From contig NC_051089.1 of assembly GCF_901709675.1 (NCBI RefSeq), positions 11,275,976 to 11,339,975 on the forward strand: DNA of 64,000 nt, in the 5' to 3' direction. A program made the position numbers and the translations under genes. Origin of the DNA: Syngnathus acus (Eukaryota; Chordata; Actinopteri; Syngnathiformes; Syngnathidae). Within the stretch, counting starts at the first letter, position 1; every line of letters starts with the position of its first letter. Under the pieces are notes generated by a model, which was not told the DNA's origin, did no database searches, and saw only the letters and a list, made by a program, of their open reading frames with translations. Positions 27,135 through 39,913 of this stretch are shown one piece after another.

Positions 27135-27458
27135 CAGGTGTCAAACTCAAGGCCCGGGGGCCAGATACAGCCCGCCACATCATTTTATGTGGCCCGCGAA
27201 GACAAATTGTGCATCAAATTCGTGTCATTACTCGAATTGCAAATTCTCTTCACTTTTGATAATATCTTTCAATTAAATATTTGACCAGTTTTTACTCATC
27301 TGATTTGAAAACGAGTTATTTGTCCGTTTGTTTTGTAGCTTTTACTTCATATAATATGAGGTGCACATACATTTATTTGGCTTGACAGTCATAATATCCC
27401 TCCGAAAGAAGCTATGATTACAATGCAGCCCGCGAAAAAAATGAGTTTGACAACCCTG
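27135..27458. mobile_element. Non-autonomous hAT element with terminal inverted repeats
   Basis: The left end reads CAGGTGTCAAACTC followed by AAGGCCCGGGGGCCAGATAC. The right end reads GCAGCCCGCG, then GAGTTTGACAACCCTG, the inverted version of the left end. This is the widespread hAT end of the type CAGGGGTGTCAAACTCA. At 324 bp it has no room for a transposase. The flanking 8-mers do not match, so the target duplication has decayed or the ends are slightly misplaced. A telomere-like minisatellite begins only a few bases beyond its right end. Confidence 0.85.
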
Positions 27459-27464
27459 GTTTAA

Positions 27465-27795
27465 ATCTAGGGTTAAGGTTTCAAAGTAGGGTTTCATACT
27501 AGAGTTAGGGTTTCAAAGTAGGGTATAAAGCTAGGGTTAGGGTTTCAAACATGGGTGTAAAACTAGGGTTAGGGTTTCAAACTAGGGTTTGAAGCTAGGG
27601 TAAGGTATGAAACCCTACTTTGAAACCCTAACCCTAGCTTTAAACCCTACTTTGAACCCCTAACCCTACTTTAAACCCTACTTTGAAACCCTAACTCTAG
27701 TATGAAACCCTACTTTGACACCCTAGCCCTAGTTTGAAACCATAGTTTGAAACCCTAACCCTAGCTTTAAACCCATGCTTTAAACCCATGCATTT
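27465..27795. repeat. 32-bp telomere-like minisatellite in an inverted array
   Basis: The left part (about 27465-27606) repeats a 32-base unit containing CTAGGGTTAGGGTTTCAAA and then TAGGGTTTAAAG with variants. At about 27607 the polarity flips, and units appear as the reverse complement (CTTTAAACCCTACTTTGAAA and then CCCTAACCCTAG) to about 27795. The unit embeds the TTAGGG telomere word, but separated by non-telomeric text, so this is not a telomere. Units differ by several substitutions, so the array is not new. The same unit recurs once at 40981-41018. Confidence 0.85.
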
Positions 27796-28059
27796 TCTTC
27801 CATTAAATTGTTGGCATATTGTCTTTGTGGAAAGAATCGCATTTTCAAATACGGACTGCCTTCTAAAATAAATTGCACAGAAAGCATAAAGGACTTTGCT
27901 TTGAATGCAATTAATGTATGAATTATCCTTTAAATAAATTGACGATGCAAATCAACAAACTGGTGCTGACTATCGTTGGTCAATTGGCCAAATGAATTGA
28001 TCTGTCTGTGGCGAAGTGATGACATGTGATTTTTGCCCTGCCCTATTGTGCCCTGTTGT

Positions 28060-28290
28060 GTCCTGAGGCTAAATGAGAGCAGATGCCTCTTTAAACAGAA
28101 GGCTGACTCCCTTTAACTCCAGATCCAGCAATTCCTCTATCCTCGCAGATTGTGTAATAATAATCCTCGGCAGGAGGACACCTTTGACCCCCTTGACCCT
28201 GACTAGCAGATAGGCTTTCTAATCAAAGATGTTGATCACATTGACCTGATTTGGCACTCAGCTTCTTGGCTCTTTCCTGTTTACCTATAG
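28060..28290. promoter_or_regulatory. Possible conserved non-coding element with DR3 and TCF/LEF motifs
   Basis: TGACCC at 28185-28190 and again at 28194-28199 form a direct repeat with a 3-base spacer (DR3), the spacing favoured by vitamin D receptor-type heterodimers. ATCAAAG at 28222-28228 is a TCF/LEF-type site. The sequence is otherwise unique. Function is inferred from motifs only. Confidence 0.25.
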
Positions 28291-29917
28291 CCCCAGAATC
28301 ACATTACTGCCAAAGTAGAAGCTGACATTCAGCACTGAGCAATGTGGATGATGCGTTTTTAAAAACTTCACGTGCATTGCATTGGCGGTGTTAGTCATGT
28401 CAATTTGATTTTGTTAGTGCCCATTCACAATATATAAATATTATCATCTTCAACAACGTGATTGTGTTGGAACATTGTAATGACTCTATGCCTTCTCAAA
28501 CTGGCACTGAACTGCAATCTGGAACAGAAAAACATCTTTCCAGTTGGTAATTTTGCAACACTGCTCCAATGTCAATTAGTGAGCTCTGGGAAAGATATGC
28601 TTACAAAAAGAGTACACTGCCAAATGATAGCCTCACATCTGTCCGACTAATAATGAAACAGTATAGAGAGACGTACCTTACCTTTACGTACCTTTGCAGA
28701 GAGAAGTTAGAGAGAAAATGAGGAAGCTATAAATCTGACAGATGTGCAAGAACAATAGTTTAGGGCACAACTGTCACATAGTGTGATTGGTGTGCTTCCT
28801 GTGTACTAAAGTGGCCCACTCCAAGGGGTGGTATGGCTCGTGGGGACCCTTCCACACTTCCAGCACCTCTCTCATCAGCACATGGCAGGCTGCTTGTTGC
28901 TGTGGCATGATCCCCAGCATGTCAGAAGCCATGTCCTGGAGCCACTTGAACATGACAACATGAGAATAAGGGCCAGGGGCTGACATATGTTGCTGATTAG
29001 TAGTCACTTTTTACAAGGGGGTCTCCAGCCACAACATAATTAGACCACAAATCCTGCCATGCGATTGTCATCTCATTCATTTTAGGTTCCGATTTCAGAA
29101 AGTCTGTCTTTTTTGTTATTTTAAACTGTAATGTGTTTAAAATTGTTTTTTTCTTTTCTTTCTTGGTTTATCTGATCCAAATATGTTTTGATCATATTCT
29201 TGTAAACAGGTCTTTTGGAATTAATGAAAATGGAAAGCAAGTTCTCTGGCATTTCCCCTCGGGGTGTTGTCAAAAGTTGATGGATTTCTGTGTGCACTGA
29301 CAAGTAAAACCTAATATGTTGAAAAATAAGAAATCACAAAACTATTCTACATATTAATGGATGAATGCAAGCAGTCTGCTCGCGTTGGATGCAGCTCCCT
29401 GCCCACCAGGCTTGGCGCACAACTCGCCTGAAACAAAACTTTCTGAGTCACAGTCGAAACGGAAACATCTGGCTCCTCGTGTAGGCACTTATTAGGATCA
29501 AATTAAGTAGAAATGAATGGGATGATACATGACAGGGTGCAGATGTTCAAAGCCGGAGTGTGAAAATCTTAGGGCACCGAAGGACTTAATGAATTCTGTG
29601 TCTTACAGCAGGGGTGAGGCTTTGGGTTCACAGGTTAGAAAAAAGCCAGCTAATTAAATTCTGAAGCAGACACGCAAGAAAATAAATGTTGCCTGTCGCT
29701 TCTCTAATTGAAGCGTGGCGTGCTTGGGGACAATGTTTTGATTTGTAACTAATCAAGCTCTGCTGGGATACGTGTGCTGTTTTATCATTTGGAATTGGTG
29801 TAGACAAACAGGATCAGCTGAATCCTCACATGTGCCAGGAGGCTTTTGGCTAACATTTGGACTTGGGCAGATACACAAGTTTTCTCATGTTGGTCATTTT
29901 TTCCTCTAGAGTATTGA

Positions 29918-30037
29918 ATAAATTCTATCCTCACTCTAAATGTCTGTTACCAATGATACCTGTCCTAATCCTATCTGATAAATTCTCTTCTCACTCCAAA
30001 TGTCTGTGACCGATGATACCTGTCCTAATCTTATCCC
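29918..30037. repeat. Tandem duplication, period 60
   Basis: Two copies start at 29918 and 29978, each beginning ATAAATTCT and sharing AAATGTCTGT and GATACCTGTCCTAATC. They differ at only a few positions, so the duplication is probably recent. Confidence 0.9.
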
Positions 30038-30916
30038 AACTCCTTATTGGGCCATCAACATTGGAGTGTACATTTTTTTTTTCATGGAACCTCCAAGGTT
30101 GGAGCCAAACTGGAGCACTGTCAATCTTTTATTTCTTCTAATTTCCTAAGTTTTTTTTTTCTTCTAGCACAGGCAATGCTTGAGATGGAACGAGCTCCTT
30201 CATTTTAGTTGAGTTATTGTTTGACTTGTTTACCTCATATTATAAGTAGTTCCTTGTATAAATCAAGTCCACGGTAGCTTTAGTAGAGCTATTTTGCTTG
30301 TGGTCCTGATATTGGGGATTTGAGACTTGTCATGGCTTCATTGGGGTTTCAACTACACAGCGGGAAGAAGATAAAAAGGGAGGCTTTGGAGCAAGGGGGT
30401 GGGGGGGAAATCACAGCGCATTAAAAAGCAAATCTACTGGGTGGGATCCACCAGCGGCTTAAGAGATCCAAGATGATTAAAGGGTCAGTGGTCAGAGTGT
30501 GCAGGTTGAATGGATGTAATGATACTCACCTTGGGCCATGAGAGATGTTGCCAACAATCTTGCAAAATCAACAATACACCAGAGACATAAACCCAAGGTT
30601 ACAGAAAGGATAATGACATACCACTTGGTCACAGGTCTGTTTCCTGCTCAAAGTTCATTGCCACAATTACATACATACATTTTAGATATATTTTCTAATG
30701 AAAATTCTGATCAGATTTTAAATACAGCTCTTAAATGTTTAAGTTCTACTAAAACAGCACACTAAACATTCACTCATTTTCCTTTTGTCACGTGGTTTGC
30801 TGGTTGCATGAAATACTTTTTTAAAGTATTGACCACTTTATGGTCATGAGGGTCGTGGGCTAGATTAATATTTCACTTACAAGAAATGTATACACATAAC
30901 AATTTTTTATTTTTTT

Positions 30917-30985
30917 TTAGGCTGGACTAGATTAATGGCATTACCATTCATTTCAATAGAGAAATATGGTTTCTCAAGGGACCAA
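30917..30985. repeat. Dispersed short repeat, copy 3
   Basis: It carries AGATTAATGGCATTACCATT followed by CATTTCAATAGAGAAATATG, the same family as 25026-25080, 45556-45662 and 61536-61651. Confidence 0.55.
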
Positions 30986-31402
30986 TGTAAAGAAATGCAG
31001 TATAACTGAGGTATGATTAATTATCTTAGACACATTTTTTATATGAGAAAACAGTAGTTAATTCTCTGTTGTCACTTGTCCTTTTTATCCATTTAAAAAA
31101 AAAAATACTTTGATGTGGAATACATTTGCCGGACTAACAATTATGCATCATGTGGTTATTTTTGTGACTTCTCCATGCAGTGAGTGTGGGCTGAAGGTGG
31201 ACTTAAGTGACTCAACATTTTGTGTCATCAATAAAAGGCCTTTTTCTTTACCCTGTCTGCTCTTACTAGTAGAGACTCAGAGTGGCTCTCCAGCCAAAGA
31301 CCTGCTTTATCAAGCAGCCAATATAACAAGACAGCTCCTTTCATGCTTGTTGGCTCACCTACTGGTAATGGATTCCCTCAATGACTGTTTCTCTTTCTCC
31401 AG

Positions 31403-31470
31403 GTTTTGCCCGGTACTGCTGGGGCCCGCTCTGCATCACATCTTTTTGCCACCCACTTTCATTTCTTAAG
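31403..31470 (+). other. Orphan exon-like segment with strong splice signals
   Basis: A pyrimidine-rich tract ending TTTCTCTTTCTCCAG precedes the segment, and GTAAGTGATC follows it, giving a good 3' splice site and a near-consensus 5' splice site around 68 bases. The GC content is higher than in the flanks. Two of three frames are open; one reads FARYCWGPLC, which I do not recognise. Sixty-eight bases would shift frame, so if real it may belong to a non-coding RNA or an untranslated region. No partner exons were found. A chance pairing of signals in pyrimidine-rich DNA is quite possible. Confidence 0.25.
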
Positions 31471-31613
31471 GTAAGTGATCCGTCATTCTGGTCTCAGCCA
31501 GCATTGCCTGAAATCGAGACTCACGATGTTGGCTCACCCCGACAGAAATTGCGCACTCTAATGCAAAGTGAAGGAAAACACCTAAATAGCTTGTCACTCT
31601 GTGCTCACGGTGA

Positions 31614-31660
31614 CCCCCCCCCCCCCCCCCCCCCCCCACACACATACACACAACGCCTCC
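31614..31660. repeat. C homopolymer (24) followed by CA repeat
   Basis: An uninterrupted run of 24 C residues (31614-31637) adjoins an imperfect CA/CATA run. Such G/C homopolymers form unusual structures and are prone to sequencing length error. Confidence 0.95.
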
Positions 31661-32274
31661 TAACCCACATACATACACAACCCATCTAAGATCATCCCAC
31701 TTCTTTTTGAGGTCCAAGTTCCCGTTGTGGGACTACAGTATTTCCAAGGAAATGTAACAATTGATGTCAATTTGATCACAGAAATGAAAACAGACATTTG
31801 ACTTTAGACTGAAAGCGTGCAAATAAAGTAACTGAACTGATAAGCTCTCGCTTGAGTCACTTCCTTCTGTGCACTTTTAAGGCAGTGTGATTCTCTCATC
31901 TAGGCTTCGGGCACACCCACATGCGCAACCAGTCACTCCGAAAAGGTGCTTGGTTACACGGCAGTCACCAGCAAATATAGAAGCAGTTAATTGAATAAAA
32001 ACCATGCAATAAGATCTTTGATCTTCAAGAGGTGCTAGTCCTTGGTACAGGCTCCTGAACGTGCAAGAAGTAAGGTCCAATTAAACATTGGCTTCCAACC
32101 AGATATAGTTTTGATTTGTATTTATTGATTTACATAGTTTCCATGTGTTTTATTTTGGGAGTGCTGTACCTGCATGCATTTGTCCTTTTTGCGAATGTTG
32201 GCTCAACCCGAATTGGCATCAATCATACAAGAAGTTGGCTGAGATAAGGCAAGCTCCCTCTGATCGTCCTCCCG

Positions 32275-32465
<191 letters not shown>

Positions 32466-35400
32466 GCCTCTTTGACTGTGTGATGTTTTCAACTGCTGTA
32501 AACATTCCCAACTGAAGGTAAAGCATTAGGTTAACTATCCAATCCCTCATTAAATGATGAAAAAAAAAAAAAAAAAACTACTGGACTACAATCAATCATT
32601 TTAAGACAGTCATAAGTGGATACATCCAAATTAGTTATAAAAGTCATGCTTAATTTATTCTACACAATGTGGGGTATTCAATTTCAATTATAAAAAGCAA
32701 AGGGGTCTTGGGGTTCTAACAGTTGCAGCTGTATTTTCCAAAACGACACACATTGATTGTCTGCTAGATTTTCGATATCAACGTTTATTCAACGCATTCA
32801 TACTGAGCTAATATTTGTAAAATTTGCTAGCCTGGGTGAATAAACAACTTAAGCACTTTTCAAGAATAATCAAAATACACTTACAATGTCTCGGAAAAGA
32901 GGTTTTAATTAGTCATAAAATAACTGAGAGCTCTGTGGTGCTTATTAATTTAAACTTAAGCTTTATTGTAAACACTAATTATTTAGCAAGGATTGGAATT
33001 TTTAAAATGTTTCTCTTTGGCATGTTTGACATCTGACAAAAAAACAAAACAAGCAACTGGCGCAAACATACAATGAGGTGTGTTGAGAAAGTATTGAGCA
33101 AATGAAGTAGATAATAATCCTGTTTCTGTGCAGATTGGTTTGAAATGGGATGGTACATGAGACGCAGGGGCCGACTGTTTTGGACATTCTTGTGATCCCT
33201 TCCAGTGCTCAAGATTTGAGGCCAGTACGTTTGTAGGCAGTGGTACTTTAATGAGATCTGTCAGAATTGCTGTAGATATTTATAAAGGAGGGCAAATCAA
33301 AAGGCTTTGGCCACCTCTGGCTGAAGGATAATTGAGCTGCTTGTGTTCTGGCTCTGTGGGAATGGCAGACAAAGCCACACTAATCACATTGCTGTAATAA
33401 TTGATGCTGCAATGAATTCTTATTTCAGTGGCCATGCCGTAGGCATTGGTGAAAATCGAATAATAGTATTCCTCCCTAGCTCTCATGAGTTCTACAATTA
33501 CACTGGTACAAAGCACGCTTGGATATGCCAACTAATTAAATGAGAATTATAAAGATCGTGAGGCTGAAAGTATGAGACTTCAAATTGTTATCATCTGTTT
33601 GGAGAGCCAGTAGCTGTTCTCAGTTGACTTTATTGTGCAGTAATTATGGTCTCACTCTCTTTTTTTGGCTCTAATTGACTAATCCAATTACTAAATGCAG
33701 AAGGGTGACACATCGTGTCCGCAAGATCCCCGGGCTGTTGTACACAATTCTTCAATTCAATTGTATTTATAAAGCACTCTGAGAACAACTGCAAACATAT
33801 ACTATATGTGTGTATATATACAATATATATATATATATATATATATATACGTATATATATATATATATATATACGTATATAGCTGTGTGGACATATGCCA
33901 GCGCTGCAGTCATCAGGATGAACATCTCCTTTGATTCCTCATCATGCAGAAAACTCTTACAAAATGTTTGAAGTGTCTGCGTGTATAATGAAGCCTAATT
34001 CTCTTGAACTAATGTAAGATTTGCTGGGAATATATCTTTTTAAATAAAAATAAATTGTGCCCGCAGGGTCAAGGCAAGATTCAAAAGAAGATCACCCAAG
34101 AGCAGCAAATGATTTAATAAGCCACCAGCTCAAATAGGGCAAGAAGAGGAGCAAAATGGGGAATTTCAAAGTATGTCCAATTAACATCACTTCATCACTG
34201 TGTCAATCTTTTTTTTTGTGATTGCATGAATGAGCAGTGGTTTAGAAAAATAGCAAATGTTTCTACTTGTATCATTTAAACCAAGCACAATTCTTCATGG
34301 CCAAAATATGACCGTTGTTTGAGTTTTATTTCTTTTAGTTTTGCTAAAAGAATAATCACAAAACATGATTTCCCCATCCCCACAATTCCTCGAGGATTGT
34401 GAAGATGAATATTTAATAATCCATACAGTACATCTATATATTTGTGTAGTGATTAATACGGGCCATGACAGGCTTGATGTAATATGAGTTGTAATATGCA
34501 AAGTGTGGGCAGCAGACAATGTGGAGCCCCTTGGAAACCGTGTTTTAATCTCGTGTTGGTTTTTCATTTCCATCACCGTGTCAGCGAGTCAACAGATATC
34601 ACGACTGAGCGCACAAATCTGAAGAATTCCAAGTGAAGTCAACACTTTCCTTCTTCTACCAGAATATTGCATATTGTATGAATGTCCTTAACAGGTTTAT
34701 ATTGGAATTACTCTAGGTTCACAACAACAAAAATTTCCTCATTGGTTTTATTTACCTTTGGAATGATCAAACTTCCAGCGAAGATCCGAGATTTGAACTT
34801 AATGACAGATTGGGTTGTCTCATCATACACATGACCATTATTATCTAGATGATTGCATATGGTTTAGTGATTACCATAATAACCTTTGATTTTTTTTTTC
34901 TCCTCAAGACCTTCCGTATACCACCATGTATTTACTACTTGGATGTCCCCTGACGCCATCTTAGAGTGAGGGCCCCCTTTCCCATCAAGAGGAGGTGGAG
35001 ACAAAGTGGCTGCTTCCTTAAGGTAATTGACTGCATTCCTCAAAGAAAAATCTATTTCCTTTTGCATCCAACAATGTGTGCTTCCCAATGCACTTTGATT
35101 TTATTTTATTTTTTTATGTCCACTATTTGTGCCCACTCTTTGTGGTTGTGAAACTCTCCAGAACATGGTTAGGATTTAAGAAGAGGGCACATTTAAAAGG
35201 TACTCACAGAGGAAAGTGCAGCAGCAATGTTGTGGCCATCATTGTATTAGTTTGTGAGTGCGTGGGATATAATCTACAGGCACAAATGCCAAATTCCACC
35301 ACAGTCAAACTAAACCTCTGCTAACCAAGGAAAATGCTGAAGTTGAACAGCCCTCAAGTCGTACAATTTTAAGTTTGAATTAATCTTAAATTAAATTCAA

Positions 35401-38150
35401 ACTGCTCCTGGAATCACATTTCACTTGGAACCAGATTTATGAAAGGTTTTCATTGCAAGAAAACCTGATTGTGCAGAGAACCAGATGTGGGAGCTGGTTT
35501 ACTAACAGGGCATAACCAGAGATTTGTCGGCCAAACACACTAAATTGCTGCGCATTTAATTTTGTGCGTTCTGCACGGAGCAAGTATGTGCAAATTAATT
35601 ATCACAGCCAATGTTATTTATCAAACCTGAAAATCTCGGTGACTGATTTTGCGTTTTTGAATGGCATGTCCGAAAAGCAAATGTAAATCACCACGCAAAG
35701 TGATGCCAGCTTAGCGCAGGCAAAATGAGAGGCTGTGGGGAGAACTTTCCTGCTTGTGTAAACATTTCAGAAATTCCAGAAACACTTCTACATATGAAAG
35801 CTGTCCACATTGATTCCTTAATATTGGTTTGCTTTGATGATTTGATGTCAAACGTACCACTAAGACACTAATTTGCCTTAACGTTACACACACTACTAAC
35901 TAAACAAGAAACTTTCAAACACAAATTGTATTTGAATATGAAAACAAATCTACATGTAAAAGGGATGTCTTAACATTAGTACTCTTGCTTATTCAGCGTT
36001 GAAATTCATAGATCTGGTTATTAGACAGCTGCGACATAAAAAGCCACACAAATCATATTCACTCAACTATACAAAATGATCAAAAACCTTTCAAAACATG
36101 ATGATGATTTTTTTTCAAACGATAATTCATCAGACTATACTGTTTAAGTATTGGGCATGTGAAAAATGCATGAATTACGATTTAATGAGGCATTCTCAAC
36201 ATTTACATATTCATAAAGGTGTGTAATTCACACATGCATGAGAGAGCTGAGTGATAGCTTGGGAAGGATAACACATATCCTATGAAGCCTTTCTTTTTTT
36301 TTAATTTGTCAAAAAAAGGTTGCAGACACACACGTTGAACATTTATTCTTCCCCACAGAAATATAGTCAAATGCTTTGGGGGACAAGCACTCTGACGAGG
36401 TGCAATGATGTGAAACAGTTTGCAAAATTACATTTTCTGAAATATTGTCCCAAGTGGATTTTCAAAAGTTCATTTAGCAAGCCAGTGTTCCTAACAACTG
36501 TGCACAGAAGATCACTTTGATAGATTTCCTCAATCTTCACCACGCAAGTGCATTTGCACCCACCAAATTATGCAAATTTTGAAATCATTCTGATACTTTT
36601 GGATGCCATATACACTTCCATGTTTAAGGCCTTTACGGTGGTTCAACAACATTTAATTTGACATACTTTTTTTTTTTTAAAGCATGGCCATGATGTCAGT
36701 CAAAAGGAAGCCGGTCCAAGACGGTTTGGCGGGTTTTCGGGGCCTGTCCCTCCTTTGCATTGTTTTGTGAAAGCTGTCCTAAATATGGGTCAAAAAGGCA
36801 CAAATAACATTCAGATGGTCGCTAGGCTATGGTCACAGCGATGCCCCAAAGAATGACAAGTTAAACAAAAGCATGTCGAGTTTTCCCCACTGGGCCATTG
36901 TCTTTGCACATGAAGTCTAAACTGGGCCTTTTCAGCCTCGCCAGGATTGTGTCAGGCCTTTTCGGACGGAGTCCAGTTCTAGCAGCAGGCTAGGCCTTTT
37001 CAAAATAGCACGGCGAGTCTGATTCACTCCTTTATTCTGTTACTTGAAATGTCTCTTGGATGCATTGTGTCCAGTGTCTATTGGCGAAGAACATAAAACA
37101 ACATGTTATTGTGGCTCTGGAGCCAAGTGAAAGCCTTTGTGTCACAGCGCATTGTCTTGGCGCGATACAGGAAGCGGTCAAGCAATATTTCCCAGGCCCA
37201 CGCATTTTGGGAAAAAACAACAAACCATAAACTAAAATGACACTCGGTAGAGCCAAACAAGCCCATTTGGATCAAGACCAAACTGTCCATTGCTGTAGAC
37301 ATAGACACCACTTTTTATGTGGTATGTCAGAATATGGCTATTCCTGAATTCATGTTTTCCATCTAGCATGGGGTTTAATATATAATGGCACCTTTCAGAA
37401 AAAAGGATGATAATAACAATAAATGGCAAAGCCAGGGTATACTTAAATACATTTGAAAGTCCTCAAAAGTTACACTCGTTTTTAAAGTCAAACAATCAGT
37501 TTACATGACATCACTTGAGATGTTAGCAGTTCTCACAGCACAAGTTAAGTAAGCATGTAAAGGGTTGACTACATACATTTTTTTATTTTTTATTCAGATG
37601 CCACCATAAAAGGATGGCAGTTTTAGTAAGTAAGGCGAAATGCAAGTATAACATGAGTACAGCAACAAGAAGAATGGAAAGAAAGAAACTAATGTTTACC
37701 ACAAAGCAACCTGCATGGAGTTTTTATGTAATCCTCTCTCTCTGCACAATCATTGTGTTATCAAGAGTGGGACAGTTAATAAAACATTGCCTGTGAGGTC
37801 ATTTTTGTGCTATTATTTTCTTTTAGAGCCACTGTGGGTTCGGTTCCCACTCAGTCAAAAGACACAAATGAAAAATCAAATCAAATATTCACACTAAATT
37901 GGAATTTAGCATTTCCACCCACAGTTTAAATCCAGCCTTAATAGTCAAGCGGTCACAATCAAACGATCCTAAAACTGCTCAAACTGTGTCGGGAGTCAAT
38001 CTTCCAATCAACGTGCCGTTTGAGGACGCTTAAGTTTGAGTTTAACCTTGTCGGACTTTTGGAAGGCACTTGTGAGCATCAGGCGCAGGCTTTTGGCAGC
38101 TGGGCAGGGAGCCTGGTGGGTCAGCTCTTCTCAGGGAGCTGCCGCTGCTA

Positions 38151-38181
<31 letters not shown>

Positions 38182-39596
38182 CTAATCTATTTGAAACCAT
38201 CTGTGAAATGAGCAAGATTCCTTAAGTCCTTCACCTCCAAGGATTAAAACAGCACTAAGGGGCTGTGCTGTTCTTACACCCTCATTTTGTGTACATGTGG
38301 AGGACACTTGGGATGAACTTGCACACAGTTACATGGAAGTGCAAGTGCACAAGCCAAATGGATTGAAACAGCGAAAAAGTATTGTTGTGCTTCGGTGGAA
38401 GCATCCCCACATTTCGTAACAAGTCAGCTGTTTTCAGAGGCCCTGGAATGCTACTGCCAAAGTCTGTACAATGAGGTAATGAGTCAAGCCTAATGAGAAA
38501 ATCTGATAAATAGCAGATGTTCACAGGGAAATGGGGCTGCCTGAAAAATTTGCTGGGTGCAAGCGCTGTAGCATTGAGTGCGTAAAATATGCCTCCACTC
38601 ATTCCGCACCTCAATGTTTGCTCATCAGACTTGTGAAATTGTAACCCTGTGGCTTTGCAACAACTCAGCCATATTAAAAATGACTGTGACAGGCTCGTCT
38701 GTGCGGGCCTCACTTTGCCATCATAATTGTTGTTGTCACATTTGGAGTTTTTGTTTTATTTGCATCATGTTGAAATGTTGTGTTTATTATTATTAACAAC
38801 AACAACAACATCAATAACAGTAATAATAACAAAATCAATAATAATAATAATAATAATGAGCACTTAGTTATAATGATGATGATGACTTTGGTGTTTTTTG
38901 GCCATCTACCACCACCCCTTGGATAATTTTCCCTCCATAACAATAAATGATACAATGCTCAAAGAGGCATGAAAGATGCCTCCCATCCTCCTAATTTAAA
39001 TATCTTGCACTCAGCAGTTTATTATTGTTATTATTTTTTATGTTGAGCTTCCACATTTACTCACATAATGTAAATAAGACAAATGCATGGACAACAGCGC
39101 TTTGCTGCAGGTAATTATTTAATTTTCATGCAGGCTTGGAAAATTATGTTTTGATTTATGGTGCTTTGAACAATTCGCTGCTACTTAGATGTTTCACACA
39201 CATCTTTTGCAGCAATTCCTCAGTGCCCATGTGACAGTGTTTATTCTGACCTAGCTTTGTGTATAACAAAAATGAGAAAAACTACATTTGACATGATGCT
39301 TCGAGGTGGTCATCATCTGAAAGGTAGATCGTGTGTACCGACCAGAATAGTTTGAATCGTAATGAAGGAAATGTGGCTGCCTGCCAAGCAGGGATGCTCG
39401 ACACACAACTCTCAAGTTGACCTCCCCCAGCCTCAACCCCACACACACACACGCGCGCGCACACACACGCACGCACACACACACGCACAGTAAATGAACT
39501 CATGAAACATCTGGCATCACCGAAACAGCTTTATAAACATATTTTGTTTACTTGCCACATTACAATTATTATGATGCGTAAAGTATTGGCATAGCC
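32466..39596. other. Intergenic sequence without a recognised gene
   Basis: No coding sequence was identified. It contains an A run (32560-32577), a TA-rich microsatellite with two ACGT interruptions (33796-33881), three GGCCTTTTC words between about 36924 and 37001, a CTG run of about nine units (38151-38176), ATAA-type runs near 38816-38860 and a CA/CG run (39438-39489). About 35330-35760 may be an old repeat, without identifiable ends. The block at 33310-33740 is a candidate regulatory element. Confidence 0.5.
33310..33740. promoter_or_regulatory. Possible conserved non-coding element, homeodomain-rich
   Basis: The block has several homeodomain-type cores (TAATTA/TAATCA/TAATTG), including CTAATTAAATGAGAATT around 33532-33548 and ATTGACTAATCCAATTACTA near 33674-33693, in a long non-repetitive stretch. 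It fits the style of vertebrate developmental enhancers. Sequence conservation was not tested. Confidence 0.25.
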
Positions 39597-39913
39597 CAGT
39601 GTTTCCCAACCAGTGTGCCGCGAGAGATGTTCAGCTGTGCCGTGGGAAATTGTCCAACATTAAATACCGAGTGCATTGTAAACAGGATCGCCAAACTACA
39701 GGTCAGTTAGCGCAAGGCCTGGTCAGCCACTTGCTAATCGTGCATGCGTGGAAAATCAGAGAATCTTGAGATTTCATGTTGTGGCATCGGCACATACTCA
39801 GTTTATGTGTGTTGCTGTTAGTGTTGGCTCGTGAGTGAACGATTCGTTCAAAGGAACGACTTTCTTTTCCCAGTGAACGAGAGTGAACGAATCACTTCCT
39901 AAAGTGATTCGTT

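Larger units (their letters stand above)
27796..31402. other. Intergenic sequence without a recognised gene
   Basis: No coding sequence was identified. Blocks at 28060-28290 and about 29630-29850 are less AT-rich, non-repetitive and motif-dense, and may be regulatory. A 60-base tandem duplication lies at 29918-30037 and a dispersed repeat at 30917-30985. Confidence 0.5.

Noticed and set aside
27465-27795. Interstitial telomere
   Set aside because: TTAGGG occurs only once per 32-base unit with other text between; true telomere arrays are uninterrupted hexamers.
27465-27795. CRISPR-like array
   Set aside because: Repeats are contiguous with no unique spacers, and the genome is that of a vertebrate.
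38151-38176. CTG repeat as part of a coding polyglutamine or polyleucine tract
   Set aside because: It is only about nine units, in an otherwise non-coding region with stops close by in the flanking frames.
38282-38713. 143-codon minus-strand frame
   Set aside because: No family resemblance, no splice sites in matching phase, and no conserved motif was recognised.
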